64,000 bases of DNA from Winogradskyella ouciana (GCF_009709615.1 NZ_WJYA01000003.1:210528-274527), one strand, 5' to 3'. Positions 28,284 to 37,905 are shown, numbered from the stretch's first letter. A program made the numbers and translations. Notes: generated from the sequence alone by a model not told the origin.

Positions 28284-29456
28284 TTAAAGTGCTTCCACAT
28301 CAAAATCTAACATGCGCACAGAACTTAAGTTTTCTAATACCCATGCTTGTCCATTTTTATCGAAAGTAATAGCTCCTGGAAGGCTTAACCCTGTGATAGC
28401 AGCATCAAAGGTGCCATCTAAATGGTAACGGCTTATGGTACCACCAATTGGGGTTAATCCAGGGATTCCTAGTAACGACATCCAACTGTTTTCATCCAAT
28501 TCCACGACGTAAAGCATGCCATCAGGACCGATTTCAATATCAATTACAGAGGTTAGGCCATCGATTAAAAGTTCATAGTCTTGTGAAGAAGTTCTCTGGT
28601 CGAGTACAACATTATTTTCACCAGACTTTATCTTCCAAATACGGGACTTTCCTATCGGAAACACACCATCCTGAGGCCCTAACGCACCTGTAAGCTCCCC
28701 AATATAAATGTTATCATCAGTGTCTATTGCAACAGAGGTGGGTACAGGTTGTGCATAACAGTCTATTTCCCCTTCTTCACCGGCATTCCAGCGAATTAGA
28801 AACTCACCATTGTCATCAATAGGTGGTGTCAATATTGCTAGCCAGTCAATGTCTCCTTTATTTGAAGATGATAAAACCGTGTTGCCTGCAGCATCTGCTA
28901 TATAGGCAGTATTGCCAGAAGAGGCTACTTTATACGGGTTGTTTTGTGGCCCGGCACTAAAACCGTCTATGGCTTCGCATAGTTGGTCTTTCCATTGTAT
29001 CCCAAAAAAGGCATCTGGATCATTATTTCGCTCAAAAGCTGCCAGGTCTGCAACCATTCTATAAGTTCCATTAGAAACTTTGTATAAAGCCCCATCTAAT
29101 GCCAAGTCAGACCCTGCCGAAGTAACAAAAGCATTTCCGCTACCTATGGAGGCCACACCTTGTATATCCGTGCTTGTATTTACAGTAGCCATGGTACTTA
29201 CCTGACCATTTTTTATCACTTCTAGCGTTCTACCCTCGGCTCCATTTACACCAACCATAATACTACCATCTGGTGCTGCAGAAATATCATATACAGCCCC
29301 ATTAAATGTATAAGGGCCAGGTGATGCATGTTTGGCTGCAACAGCAACTTTTGCATCGGCTGATAGGTTATTAGTGTCTAGCAATTCCGTTTCACAAGAC
29401 GCTGTTAATAATAACAAACAAATAGGGGCGGTGATTTTTAATACTAGTGTTTTCAT
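28284..29456 (-). CDS. ScyD/ScyE-family beta-propeller lipoprotein
   Basis: 390 residues with a lipoprotein signal (LLLLTASC, Cys21). The body is a beta-propeller of the ScyD/ScyE type, related to SMP-30/NHL proteins. Blocks include YDISAAPDGSIMVGVNG, NPYKVASSGNTAYIADAAGN, PVPTSVAIDTDDNIYIGELTGA and GPDGMLYVVELDE. ScyD and ScyE were named from the cyanobacterial scytonemin cluster, but most members are unstudied. It is the last gene of the upstream run (spacing 12 bp from the preceding lipoprotein gene) before a 134-bp gap. Confidence 0.8.
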   Translation of the reverse strand: MKTLVLKITAPICLLLLTASCETELLDTNNLSADAKVAVAAKHASPGPYTFNGAVYDISAAPDGSIMVGVNGAEGRTLEVIKNGQVSTMATVNTSTDIQGVASIGSGNAFVTSAGSDLALDGALYKVSNGTYRMVADLAAFERNNDPDAFFGIQWKDQLCEAIDGFSAGPQNNPYKVASSGNTAYIADAAGNTVLSSSNKGDIDWLAILTPPIDDNGEFLIRWNAGEEGEIDCYAQPVPTSVAIDTDDNIYIGELTGALGPQDGVFPIGKSRIWKIKSGENNVVLDQRTSSQDYELLIDGLTSVIDIEIGPDGMLYVVELDENSWMSLLGIPGLTPIGGTISRYHLDGTFDAAITGLSLPGAITFDKNGQAWVLENLSSVRMLDFDVEAL

Positions 29457-29468
29457 AATGTTTAGTTT

Positions 29469-30074
29469 TTATTGGTTTAATAATTCTGAAAGAGGAAGTA
29501 CTTCTATGGCCTCCCATATCTTGTTTAGTTCTATATGTGTTGCACCAATCGTCATAACTAACCTGTCTTGGTATAATAAGTCTAGCGTGTGTTGATTGAG
29601 TGATTTTATAAAGATGACCTTACCTTCCATTCCGTTTTTACTGAAATAAGTGGTGGTGCTTGTACTGTTTTCAGTATCCTCTTTTTTGGTTTTATATTTT
29701 GAATACCGTTTGTATAGTTTTGCGCCATCTACTCCGGCACAATCGGTAATGGCGATCGACATCGATTTCTTGTCAGGGCCATGGTATATGGCGTTAGCAC
29801 CACTGGCATTACGGGCACGTAAGGTACCTTTGCCTGCAGTAGTTCTGTTCATATCGAGCAAAGTCTCTGGAAATAGGTCTACCAAGACGTCTTCGTTTAG
29901 AGGCGTAGTATTTGCTAGTTTCCTTGCTGCGTCTGTTGGTTTTGGTATAGCTTTAGACGCTGTTGTGGTAGAAGCTTTGTCTTCTTGTTGTAAAGCTGTA
30001 TCACTTTTGTTTGTTTCGTTACCACAGGCAAAACACAAGCTAAATCCTAGTATTACAAGTATGAATTTTTTCAT
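29469..30074 (-). CDS. Small lipoprotein of unknown function, paralogue of the next gene upstream
   Basis: 201 residues, lipobox CFAC (Cys17). A low-complexity Ser/Thr/Lys linker (about 20-50) precedes a domain of about 145 residues. The domain runs from LFPETLLDMNRTTAGKG through IYHGPDKKSMSIAITDCAG to GATHIELNKIWEAIEVLPLS. The order of blocks matches the neighbouring lipoprotein encoded at 30102-30707 (LPENLGDFKRSEFTKTR, IYVNGDKRLELAIVDGA, LNNDELWQVIDTLNLE), so the two are paralogues that diverged long ago. I do not recognise the family. Spacing to both neighbours is 12-27 bp. Confidence 0.7.
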   Translation of the reverse strand: MKKFILVILGFSLCFACGNETNKSDTALQQEDKASTTTASKAIPKPTDAARKLANTTPLNEDVLVDLFPETLLDMNRTTAGKGTLRARNASGANAIYHGPDKKSMSIAITDCAGVDGAKLYKRYSKYKTKKEDTENSTSTTTYFSKNGMEGKVIFIKSLNQHTLDLLYQDRLVMTIGATHIELNKIWEAIEVLPLSELLNQ

Positions 30075-30101
30075 TATGTTATTATTTACTAGTGTATGCT
30101 T

Positions 30102-30707
30102 TTACAAGTCGTTAAGTTTCTCTAAGTTTAAAGTGTCTATCACTTGCCAAAGCTCGTCATTGTTTAAACCATGACTTTCTATCTTGATGCCAAAGCGCAT
30201 GTTGTATAAAAATAAGGCCCTATAAAAATTGTCTTTCTTTATATAGGTTTCTAGCACCTTCAAACTGTTACGCTCGTAGGTTTTTTCATAACCTGATGCA
30301 TTTGTGTTGTCGAGTTTTAAATTTTGCGCCATGTAGTGCGAATTGATGGCCAATAAGCCATCTTTACTAGCACCATCTACAATAGCAAGCTCTAACCTTT
30401 TGTCACCATTTACGTAGATGGCTCCTGCAGATGCAATGTCGTTTTGCGAAATACGGGTTTTAGTAAACTCAGACCTTTTAAAGTCTCCTAGGTTTTCTGG
30501 CAACCAGTTTTGGAACTGTGCCTCAGTAGCAGGATCTGTGGCTTTAAGTTGCTCCCTAAAATCGTTTGATTTTGGTACTTCCTTAACCACCTTTTTGGTT
30601 TGGGCTATGACTTCTCGACCCTCTTTTTCTTTTTTAGCATCGTTGCCACAAGAACATATAGTCAGTGTTATTAAGAATAGTTTAAAGATGTGTTTTATGG
30701 TATTCAT
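30102..30707 (-). CDS. Small lipoprotein of unknown function, paralogue of the next gene downstream
   Basis: 201 residues, lipobox ICSC (Cys20), short Lys/Glu-rich linker, then a domain of about 145 residues. Shared blocks with the protein at 29469-30074 show they form a pair with the same fold and length. The domain has alternating strands and helices and no catalytic signature. Encoded 27 bp upstream of its paralogue and 32 bp downstream of the LLKKL/DUF11-like gene. The tandem arrangement suggests a pair that works together or a duplicated binding protein. Confidence 0.7.
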   Translation of the reverse strand: MNTIKHIFKLFLITLTICSCGNDAKKEKEGREVIAQTKKVVKEVPKSNDFREQLKATDPATEAQFQNWLPENLGDFKRSEFTKTRISQNDIASAGAIYVNGDKRLELAIVDGASKDGLLAINSHYMAQNLKLDNTNASGYEKTYERNSLKVLETYIKKDNFYRALFLYNMRFGIKIESHGLNNDELWQVIDTLNLEKLNDL

Positions 30708-30739
30708 GATAGCGTTTTATTAAATTCTGAAATAGTGTA

Positions 30740-32179
30740 TTAATTTTGTTGAAAGTTAAAATTGAACTCCTGAGCGTTAGTAGGTAACGTTACCGTAGAA
30801 GGCTCATAAGTATAGATAGCAACGGCTCCATCCGGGTTAGTGATTTCTGCCAATCTTCCTTTAAAGTCAAATAAAACCGATGAGCCAGCACCTTCCCCTT
30901 GGGTTACCGAAAACTTTATGCAATTAGAACTCCCTCTACAGGGTACAGTCTCTTCCTCTACACCAGCTGCACCTCTAAAAATTTGTGGATGATATATAAA
31001 CACCCATTCTACCATGGGGTATCTATTTGGTGCTACATATAGCTCATAACCATTATAAATAATAGGCTTTTTGTGCCATTCTAAATCGACTTCCTTACCA
31101 TTTACTTTGGGAAGATCCATTGGCATTCCTTGAATTGGGCCTGTAAACATTTTAATCATGTTTTTACCCATATTCATCACTTGCTCAAACTTTATCTTAT
31201 AGTACTGTCCTTTATCGCCCGAGTAGATATACCCATCTTTATCCCAATACATAGGGTCATTTTTTTTGCCTTTGCTGTGGTCTTCCAAACGCATGGCCAT
31301 GGTATCAAAATCTAAATAAGAAATTATTTTATCGCGTTTATGCTCCATGACCATTTTAATATCTTGATCGAATATTAATGTGTTTATGGCATCCACATTA
31401 CTATTACCAGAGTCACTATAGCCAGTACTATTGCCACTATTGCCAGTGCCATTACCTGCCATTACCTCGCCTAATTTAACATCTTGGCCATCCCCATCGT
31501 CTTCATCTCCTTTATCATCTATAATTAGCCCGTTGCCATTGGTATCTATGCCATTATTTGGTGTGCTATCTGGGTCTAGTACGCTAGAGCTTATAATTTC
31601 TCCTGTGGTCATTAAATCGGTATCGTCCATCACCACAGCCATAATGGTCATAACCGCCCTATCCCAAGCTTCTAGCGTTCCGACATCCCATAATTTACTA
31701 TCTCTATTGTATGCTCCCTGAGTTACAGAAATATTTGAAATGGCATAACTCTTTGGTATATGAACTTTAGAGGCTATAGCATTGGCAATTGCTGGCCCTT
31801 TGTTATTTACAGCTATGGTAAACGTCACTGCTCCACCTAATTGTGTAGCAAATGGTTGTACACTTGCCTGAAGGTGTAAATCGGCCTTATCATTTTTTAA
31901 AGCTGGCTTTTTAGCAGATGGCTTATTTTTTTGAACAGAAGCTACGGAGTCGGTTGACTTGTTCCCTTTCTTATTTCCCTTTTTATTTTTTTTCTTAGAA
32001 GTGCTTAGGGTATCCACCACCTGGCCAGTTTTTTTACTGACCACTTCATCTGTTTTTTTTAAGAGCGTTCGCTCAACAGCTGCTTCAGCCTTTTTTCTAA
32101 GTTTTTTAAGCAACTGTGCTTCTGCAGTATAACCAATACTTAAGCAGAGCAATGTGAGTAAAATGTGTTTTGGTTTCAT
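30740..32179 (-). CDS. Exported LLKKL protein with DUF11-like domain
   Basis: 479 residues with a signal peptide ending TAEAQ (about 21). Directly after cleavage comes a basic amphipathic helix, LLKKLRKKAEAAVERTLLKK, then a Lys-rich linker. Residues about 100-190 look like a DUF11/conserved-repeat beta domain (DLHLQASVQPFATQLGGAV, VNNKGPAIANA). A Gly/Asn/Ser linker (about 225-260) leads to a C-terminal domain (about 265-479) with a Cys pair in PCRGSSNCIKFSV. The same N-terminal helix and C-terminal Cys pair occur in the protein encoded at 36926-37897. These features resemble DUF4412-type proteins, but I am not certain. Confidence 0.65.
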   Translation of the reverse strand: MKPKHILLTLLCLSIGYTAEAQLLKKLRKKAEAAVERTLLKKTDEVVSKKTGQVVDTLSTSKKKNKKGNKKGNKSTDSVASVQKNKPSAKKPALKNDKADLHLQASVQPFATQLGGAVTFTIAVNNKGPAIANAIASKVHIPKSYAISNISVTQGAYNRDSKLWDVGTLEAWDRAVMTIMAVVMDDTDLMTTGEIISSSVLDPDSTPNNGIDTNGNGLIIDDKGDEDDGDGQDVKLGEVMAGNGTGNSGNSTGYSDSGNSNVDAINTLIFDQDIKMVMEHKRDKIISYLDFDTMAMRLEDHSKGKKNDPMYWDKDGYIYSGDKGQYYKIKFEQVMNMGKNMIKMFTGPIQGMPMDLPKVNGKEVDLEWHKKPIIYNGYELYVAPNRYPMVEWVFIYHPQIFRGAAGVEEETVPCRGSSNCIKFSVTQGEGAGSSVLFDFKGRLAEITNPDGAVAIYTYEPSTVTLPTNAQEFNFNFQQN

Positions 32180-32189
32180 GATTATATTT

Positions 32190-35100
32190 TTACAAATTAT
32201 TGTTTAGATGATATGTTAGAATTTTTCCTGTTGTGCTGTTTGAAATCATAACGTAGTTTCTATATCTATTGCCATCAAAAACATCGTAAGGAGTTATGGT
32301 GTCAAAGCCAGGTTCTATATTGCCATTTATTTTTGAGCTGTTATACCAATTTTCTCCAATTTTCCAGTTTTCTGTTAAATTGTATTGCATAATTTGTCCA
32401 CTATTCTTATCTAAAAAAATTATGTTAGGAATTTTTTGTCCGTAATTATTTAAAATGGGAGCATAGGTTACAGTTGTCCAATTGTTATCTACAAAAGTTG
32501 GATCTCCAGTCATTAGATTAAAAATGCCAGTTTGGTTTATAGAAGCTTTTCTTGCATACCCATCGTTTGGATTATAAAAAATCATGTTTTGACCAAAACT
32601 TTCAACTATATGTGAGCTGTTGTAGTAATGTTGGTTTTCAGCAATTTTTTCACCTAATCTACCATCTGCATTTAACGTATAAGTTGCTGTTCCTGCTTCT
32701 CTTTTAAAAAGGACTAAATATTTGTTAGCGTTTATAAATGCACTACCCCAACCAAAACCTACTTGGTAAGGTTGCGCAGCACCTAAAGTTCCATTTGAGT
32801 TTAATTTTATTATACCAAGTTCGCCATTACTATAGTTCATTAGAACTAAGTAATTATTAAGCCCTTTTCTAAAAGCACCAACAAAAGACATGTTACTAGT
32901 ATAGTCTTTGTAATCCATTTTGCTGCCTAATTGCCCATGTTTTCTAAGTTCATGTATGGCAATTTCACTTGTAGTATCATTAAAACAAGCCATATAGGTT
33001 TTATTACCAATTTCAAAATGCTCTACTGCTTTCCATCCAGGACTTAATGAAGCGGTTTGTATATTTTGTCCAATCCCCCCATTGACTTCAAACCTATAAC
33101 CCCTATCTTCTTCCATCCCCAAATATGCAGTATACATACGTTTAATTTGATCGTCAGAAAAAACGTTTTTACATAAACTAGGAGCATAAGACATGAAATT
33201 GGTTGGGTCTGGATTATAACTATTATTTGAGCTATCTGTGGCTGCTCCTGTATATATGCAATTTTTTACCACTGTACTATTTAGCCCTGGGTCCGCAGGG
33301 GTATCACAACAGTAATCGCCTGCAGTTGAGCAATTATCTCCATTTATATTTTCTAAACTTGTTCTATCTACTTCATGAGTATGTAATAAATTAAACCAAT
33401 GTCCTATTTCGTGTACAAGAACAGTTCCACCAGCAGCATTATTCATAATAATATGTTGGTCTCTTATACTTTCACTTGGAAAACTTGACCATGACCAACC
33501 GCTTTTGTTATTTACATCTTTTGTGTTCTTCACGAAATATATATTTAATTTCCCTTCAATATTGTTATTGGGGATATTTAATACCTCAACTTCCTCATCA
33601 ACATCATCTCCAAATACGAGTGACGTATTAAACATTTCGTCATTATCTATAAACGAAATTTTATCCAGATGCAAATACACCCCGTATTTATCAAATAGCT
33701 CATTGGCCCTATTAACACTTGCATATAAATCTTCTAAAGAAAGTCCCCCTTGACGGTTACTTAGCCTTAATATATGCGCTGCAATTGGTATGATGGTATA
33801 ATTTTCTGTTGGAGAGGTAGAAAAGCGTACTTGCTGCGGGAGTATAAACTGCCCATCAATATATTGAACCGTGGGTAAACCCCTTAGGTCTTCGACCGTA
33901 AAGTTTTCGAGAAATTTTAAACGTTTGTTAAACAGCGAGGATGAATCTGCCAAAATCTGTATTTGTGCCTCGGTTGGTACTGCTCCACATGTGTCATCAG
34001 CCATATTTTGGTTTTGGGAGGATGAAATAATGTTTTCTTGAATATTTGGGTCGGTATTCCCCAAAACTGGTGTATTGGTTGATATAGATGGGGCATTTAT
34101 ATTTGTATTTGTATTTGTCTCTAGATTCTTCTCGGTTTCCCCTATGTGTTCGGCATCTTGGTTTGGGAGCACGTACAGAAAATTATCTTTTACCGTTAGC
34201 GTTTTAGTAGGTGTTTGTAAGCTAGTTTTAGTTTCAAAATAATTCCCTGGCAGTGTATTGCCAGAAGTTTTAATAACGTATAGCTCAGAACTATCAAACC
34301 TTAAATTTTCAGTAATAAACTCCTTTTCAAAATTAAAGACCATTTGAGCTTCCTTTTCGGGGAGCAGTGTATAACGACCATAAGTGTTGATATCTATAAA
34401 TTGAGGTTTTTTAATATCTGAAAACTCATAAGGCCTAACCGTTTGGTTATCTGTATTCTGAATATTGATATCCGGTTTTTTAACATCAGAAAATTCATAA
34501 GGTCTTACTTCATGGTTGCCCGAAATGGTTCCAAAATAGGTTTTTGTATTAGGGTAAATAAGCCTTAGATCAGGTAGTTTTTGAAGATTTGCTACCGTGT
34601 TGATATCTAAAACCTTGTTGGTTTTTCGATCCACAATCATGGCTATTTTAGTTTCTTTTGGTGTAGATACAATACTAAAATTGGTAAACCCCACTTTGGC
34701 GTCGTGTCTAGAATCATTGATTTTGCCTCCAATGGAAACCATAGTGGGTTGCATTTTAAATCTGGGGATGTTAAGTACCAAATGTTCGTCTAGGTATATT
34801 TTAAGTTTACCAGTTTTGCATTCGATCTTTACATGGCGCCAAACTGGTTCTAAAGTGTGCAGCTCATTTAGGTAATTTTTGGCATGTCCTGGTTGTGGAT
34901 GTTCCCAACTGGTTTCCAAGCCATCTCTCTTTAAAATGATAGGTTTGTAAACAATATCATCTTGTCTATATCCATAAATCCCGTCCCAAAACCTAATCTC
35001 AACACGTTGGCCATAAATGGAAGAGGTAAGGCCAAAGAACATATCAAATTCAACGGTAAAATCATCGCTAAGGTAGTTGTCGGTTTGCTCATTTATTATG

Positions 35101-35303
35101 GGCTTTATAATACTACCATGACTGAAATTAATGAATTTGTAACCATCCTGTTGATCTACAGTAGCCATACCAGCCACCAAGTCCCACTGGCTGGGGAATT
35201 CTCCCATGATTTCATTGGTAACATTGTCTTGGAAGTTTTGAGCGTTTACCAGTGTAAATATTGAGAAAACTACTAATATGGTGTAAAAGGAAATATATTT
35301 CAT
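32190..35303 (-). CDS. Secreted M43 (pappalysin/cytophagalysin-type) metalloprotease with N-terminal lectin-like domain
   Basis: 1037 residues with a signal peptide ending VNAQ (about 21). Residues about 22-215 are a concanavalin-like/LamG-type domain nearly identical to that of the next upstream gene. The middle holds a linker with repeated RPYEFSDVKKP-type strings. The protease domain (about 500-735) has the metzincin motif HEIGHWFNLLH (H631, E632, H635, H641) and a Met-turn NFMSYAP, placing it in family M43. The C-terminal 290 residues are a repeated beta structure, probably a propeller. No T9SS sorting domain is visible; the protein ends LTYHLNNNL, so the export route is unclear. Confidence 0.88.
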   Translation of the reverse strand: MKYISFYTILVVFSIFTLVNAQNFQDNVTNEIMGEFPSQWDLVAGMATVDQQDGYKFINFSHGSIIKPIINEQTDNYLSDDFTVEFDMFFGLTSSIYGQRVEIRFWDGIYGYRQDDIVYKPIILKRDGLETSWEHPQPGHAKNYLNELHTLEPVWRHVKIECKTGKLKIYLDEHLVLNIPRFKMQPTMVSIGGKINDSRHDAKVGFTNFSIVSTPKETKIAMIVDRKTNKVLDINTVANLQKLPDLRLIYPNTKTYFGTISGNHEVRPYEFSDVKKPDINIQNTDNQTVRPYEFSDIKKPQFIDINTYGRYTLLPEKEAQMVFNFEKEFITENLRFDSSELYVIKTSGNTLPGNYFETKTSLQTPTKTLTVKDNFLYVLPNQDAEHIGETEKNLETNTNTNINAPSISTNTPVLGNTDPNIQENIISSSQNQNMADDTCGAVPTEAQIQILADSSSLFNKRLKFLENFTVEDLRGLPTVQYIDGQFILPQQVRFSTSPTENYTIIPIAAHILRLSNRQGGLSLEDLYASVNRANELFDKYGVYLHLDKISFIDNDEMFNTSLVFGDDVDEEVEVLNIPNNNIEGKLNIYFVKNTKDVNNKSGWSWSSFPSESIRDQHIIMNNAAGGTVLVHEIGHWFNLLHTHEVDRTSLENINGDNCSTAGDYCCDTPADPGLNSTVVKNCIYTGAATDSSNNSYNPDPTNFMSYAPSLCKNVFSDDQIKRMYTAYLGMEEDRGYRFEVNGGIGQNIQTASLSPGWKAVEHFEIGNKTYMACFNDTTSEIAIHELRKHGQLGSKMDYKDYTSNMSFVGAFRKGLNNYLVLMNYSNGELGIIKLNSNGTLGAAQPYQVGFGWGSAFINANKYLVLFKREAGTATYTLNADGRLGEKIAENQHYYNSSHIVESFGQNMIFYNPNDGYARKASINQTGIFNLMTGDPTFVDNNWTTVTYAPILNNYGQKIPNIIFLDKNSGQIMQYNLTENWKIGENWYNSSKINGNIEPGFDTITPYDVFDGNRYRNYVMISNSTTGKILTYHLNNNL
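34681..35240. repeat. Duplicated lectin-like domain coding segment, copy 1
   Basis: Aligns to 36289-36848 at a constant offset of 1608 with no indel. The part coding for the N-terminal half of the domain (about 34965-35240) differs at only about a dozen positions, while 34681-34960 is visibly more diverged, which suggests partial gene conversion. Confidence 0.85.
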
Positions 35304-35306
35304 AAC

Positions 35307-36905
35307 TCAATCATAATAATTCTGAAGTTCAAATTCAACCCAAACAGCAGCTTTCCCATGGCTGTTTCCCAACCGGATTGGTCCTTCGAGGGTCTTTCTG
35401 GAAGTAAATCGGAGCCACATAAAACTACCTCTTGATCCATACTCATAAAAATCATTTAAAGTAGTTATGGATGTGTCATAGTATTGAACTAAGTTTGAGT
35501 TGTCGGGAAACTTCTGAATTAGTAAGTGGTTTAGTAATTCTTTGATCTTTACTTTAATACTTCCATTAAACAAAATTTGGTGATTATTATTGGTATATTC
35601 TTTTAACCAAATAAAGAATTTGATATCATTAACCGCATCCATGGTATAGTGGGCATTATCCAATTCATAGTATAGAGATGCGTTGGTAAAGTTTCCAATT
35701 CGAGTGTTTCCCTTTTCAACATGAATTTGATTATCCATATCACCACATACCAGTAAATCCCCACCAGGAACAGCGACATTACAATCAATGTTATTATCGT
35801 AGTGAAAAAATTGATCATAATCAGCACTACTGTCCTTGAAATAAGAAAATAATTGAAGAGCATAATCATCTGGATTATCACCAGAATCTCTTTCATCTAT
35901 ACATAATAAATCAGTAACTGTTATTTTTAATATTCTTGGCTTTTCTATCTCCAGTGGTGTTAATTGAGGATTAGTTGAAACTACTAAAGGTTCATAAGGT
36001 GTATATATTCTAATACTATCTTTATCAATGGGAATTTCTGGTGTTTCATTTATAGTGGTTTGTATTTGTCCTGTATGTTGCGCTGTGGTATGACTATTAG
36101 TTTCACCACTATTAGTGCCAGTGCCTTGATTATCTACCGTCATGTTAGTGTTTTCAGTGCCTGTGGTGTTAGTGGTACTTGTGATTCCTGGTGTTTGCGT
36201 ATTAGTCGCCAAAATATCACTTTCGGTATGTGGTTCACCTATATCTTCTTGGGTCTGGTTTTGTATGCTTAAGCCTGTAATAGTCACATTGGTTATACCT
36301 ACTTTGGCGTCGTGTCGAGAGTCATTTATTTTTCCACCTATTGAAACCATGCTAGGTTGCATTTTAAACCTAGGGATGTTAAGCACTAAACGTTCGTCTA
36401 GATAAATTTTAAGTTTACTAGTTTTGCATTCTATCTTTACATGACGCCATACAGGCTCTAAAGTATGAAGTTCTTTAACGAAGTTTTTTGCATGTCCTGA
36501 TTGAGGATGCTCCCAACTCGTTTCTAAGCCGTCTCGCTTTATGATGATGGGCTTGTAAACAATATCATCTTGTCTATATCCGTATATCCCATCCCAAAAC
36601 CTAATCTCAACACGTTGGCCATAAATGGAAGAGGTAAGGCCAAAAAACATATCAAATTCAACGGTAAAATCATCGCTAAGGTAGTTGTCGGTTTGCTCAT
36701 TTATTATGGGCTTAATAATACTACCATGACTGAAATTGATGAATTTGTAACCATCCTGTTGATCTACAGTAGCCATACCAGCTACCAAGTCCCATTGGCT
36801 GGGGAATTCTCCCATGACTTCATTGGTGACATTGTCTTGGAAGGTTTGGGCAATAGACACTGCACCAAACAACATTGAAAAAATTATAGAAACGAGTGTT
36901 TTCAT
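35307..36905 (-). CDS. Secreted lectin-like (LamG-type) protein with Thr/Asn-rich linker
   Basis: 532 residues with a signal peptide ending SIAQ (about 19). Residues about 20-212 are the same concanavalin/LamG-type domain as in the M43 protease downstream (FTVEFDMFFGLTSS, HAKNFVKELHTLEPVWRHVK). A Thr/Asn/Gln-rich linker covers about 215-275. The C-terminal domain (about 290-532) contains LKITVTDLLCIDERDSGDN, resembling a calcium-binding C2-like beta sandwich often seen at the start of secreted enzymes, but no active site is evident. Only 3 bp separate it from the M43 gene, so translation is probably coupled and the two may share a binding target. Confidence 0.75.
   Translation of the reverse strand: MKTLVSIIFSMLFGAVSIAQTFQDNVTNEVMGEFPSQWDLVAGMATVDQQDGYKFINFSHGSIIKPIINEQTDNYLSDDFTVEFDMFFGLTSSIYGQRVEIRFWDGIYGYRQDDIVYKPIIIKRDGLETSWEHPQSGHAKNFVKELHTLEPVWRHVKIECKTSKLKIYLDERLVLNIPRFKMQPSMVSIGGKINDSRHDAKVGITNVTITGLSIQNQTQEDIGEPHTESDILATNTQTPGITSTTNTTGTENTNMTVDNQGTGTNSGETNSHTTAQHTGQIQTTINETPEIPIDKDSIRIYTPYEPLVVSTNPQLTPLEIEKPRILKITVTDLLCIDERDSGDNPDDYALQLFSYFKDSSADYDQFFHYDNNIDCNVAVPGGDLLVCGDMDNQIHVEKGNTRIGNFTNASLYYELDNAHYTMDAVNDIKFFIWLKEYTNNNHQILFNGSIKVKIKELLNHLLIQKFPDNSNLVQYYDTSITTLNDFYEYGSRGSFMWLRFTSRKTLEGPIRLGNSHGKAAVWVEFELQNYYD
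36289..36848. repeat. Duplicated lectin-like domain coding segment, copy 2
   Basis: Second copy of the segment at 34681-35240, same orientation. It encodes the lectin-like domain of the gene at 35307-36905. Confidence 0.85.
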
Positions 36906-36925
36906 GGTGTTTTGTATATCTGCTT

Positions 36926-37897
36926 TTAATTTTTATTTGTAGGATCTAGCCCCTTCTTAAGTAAATCTTGCCCGAGCATTTTCTTTTCAACAGCCTTTGG
37001 CACCTGCACATTACAATCTTCATAGAAGTATTCTATTTTGCCTTTGCCCGATCCATAGAATGGATCGCCTTCTACAATTATGTTGATTTCAACCAGTCTG
37101 TTTTGATTGTCAAATAGCGTATAAGTGCCTTCGTAACCTTCGTCTGTAACACTAAACTTAGTACAGCCCATTTTACCTCTGCACGATTGTACAGATTCCC
37201 TATACCTACTGGCAATCATCTCATTCCTAAAATGCTCTGGTTTTAATACAAACGGAAAATCGACATGCATAAAAGGATACACAGCCAAGCCTTGTTTCTT
37301 CATCTCTTCCATACCTTCAAAAATGGCACCTTCTGGTAGTTTATATGCCGAAGCCATCATGCTTGGTGCCATCATATCCATGCCTGGCATAGTTAAAAGT
37401 GCGGTCTTTGTGTATTGGCCTTCCGTTTCATTGTAGGACACAAAAAATCCATCACTGTCCACAAAAGCCGTTTGTGCTTCACCCGTTTGCGGATCTGTAA
37501 AATAGGATTGCATCGCTACGGCATCTGCATCGAAATAGGAGACGGCATCCGATTGTTTTTCCTTATCGTAAGAGGTTACCCTAACATCTTCTGTGTACCA
37601 CGAGCGCTTGGTTTCAGTATTATTGTCAATGGCAGGGTTTTCAAATGTCATCCCATCTGGATAGGACGTTTTTGCAGTTAAGGTAGAATCTGATTTTAAT
37701 TCTACCTTAGGTGGATTTACAATACCGTCAATAGCTTTTTCTGTTTTATTGCTTACGATCTCATCCGTCTTTTTTAAGAGTGTACGTTCAACAGCTTGTT
37801 CAGCTTTCTTTTTGAGCTTCTTTAACAATTGTGCTTCTGAAATTGAACCGACCAATAGACAGGATAGTAATGTTATTATGTACTTTGCTTTCATCAT
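36926..37897 (-). CDS. Exported LLKKL protein, paralogue of the 30740-32179 product
   Basis: 323 residues; two adjacent ATGs (37897, 37894) are both possible starts. A signal peptide ends near SEAQ. The mature protein begins LLKKLKKKAEQAVERTLLKK, the same basic amphipathic helix as in the 479-residue protein, but it lacks the DUF11-like insert. The C-terminal half has the paired cysteines in SCRGKMGCTKFSV followed by LFDNQNRLVEI, again shared with the paralogue. The family resembles DUF4412-like proteins of flavobacteria, with low certainty. It is preceded by a 46-codon ORF and a likely operator, so it is at or near the head of the operon. Confidence 0.65.
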   Translation of the reverse strand: MMKAKYIITLLSCLLVGSISEAQLLKKLKKKAEQAVERTLLKKTDEIVSNKTEKAIDGIVNPPKVELKSDSTLTAKTSYPDGMTFENPAIDNNTETKRSWYTEDVRVTSYDKEKQSDAVSYFDADAVAMQSYFTDPQTGEAQTAFVDSDGFFVSYNETEGQYTKTALLTMPGMDMMAPSMMASAYKLPEGAIFEGMEEMKKQGLAVYPFMHVDFPFVLKPEHFRNEMIASRYRESVQSCRGKMGCTKFSVTDEGYEGTYTLFDNQNRLVEINIIVEGDPFYGSGKGKIEYFYEDCNVQVPKAVEKKMLGQDLLKKGLDPTNKN

Positions 37898-37905
37898 TAA
37901 AAGAT

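Noticed and set aside
28284..29456. Scytonemin biosynthesis gene
   Set aside because: The ScyD/E family is broad and most members have no link to scytonemin; no other scytonemin gene is present.
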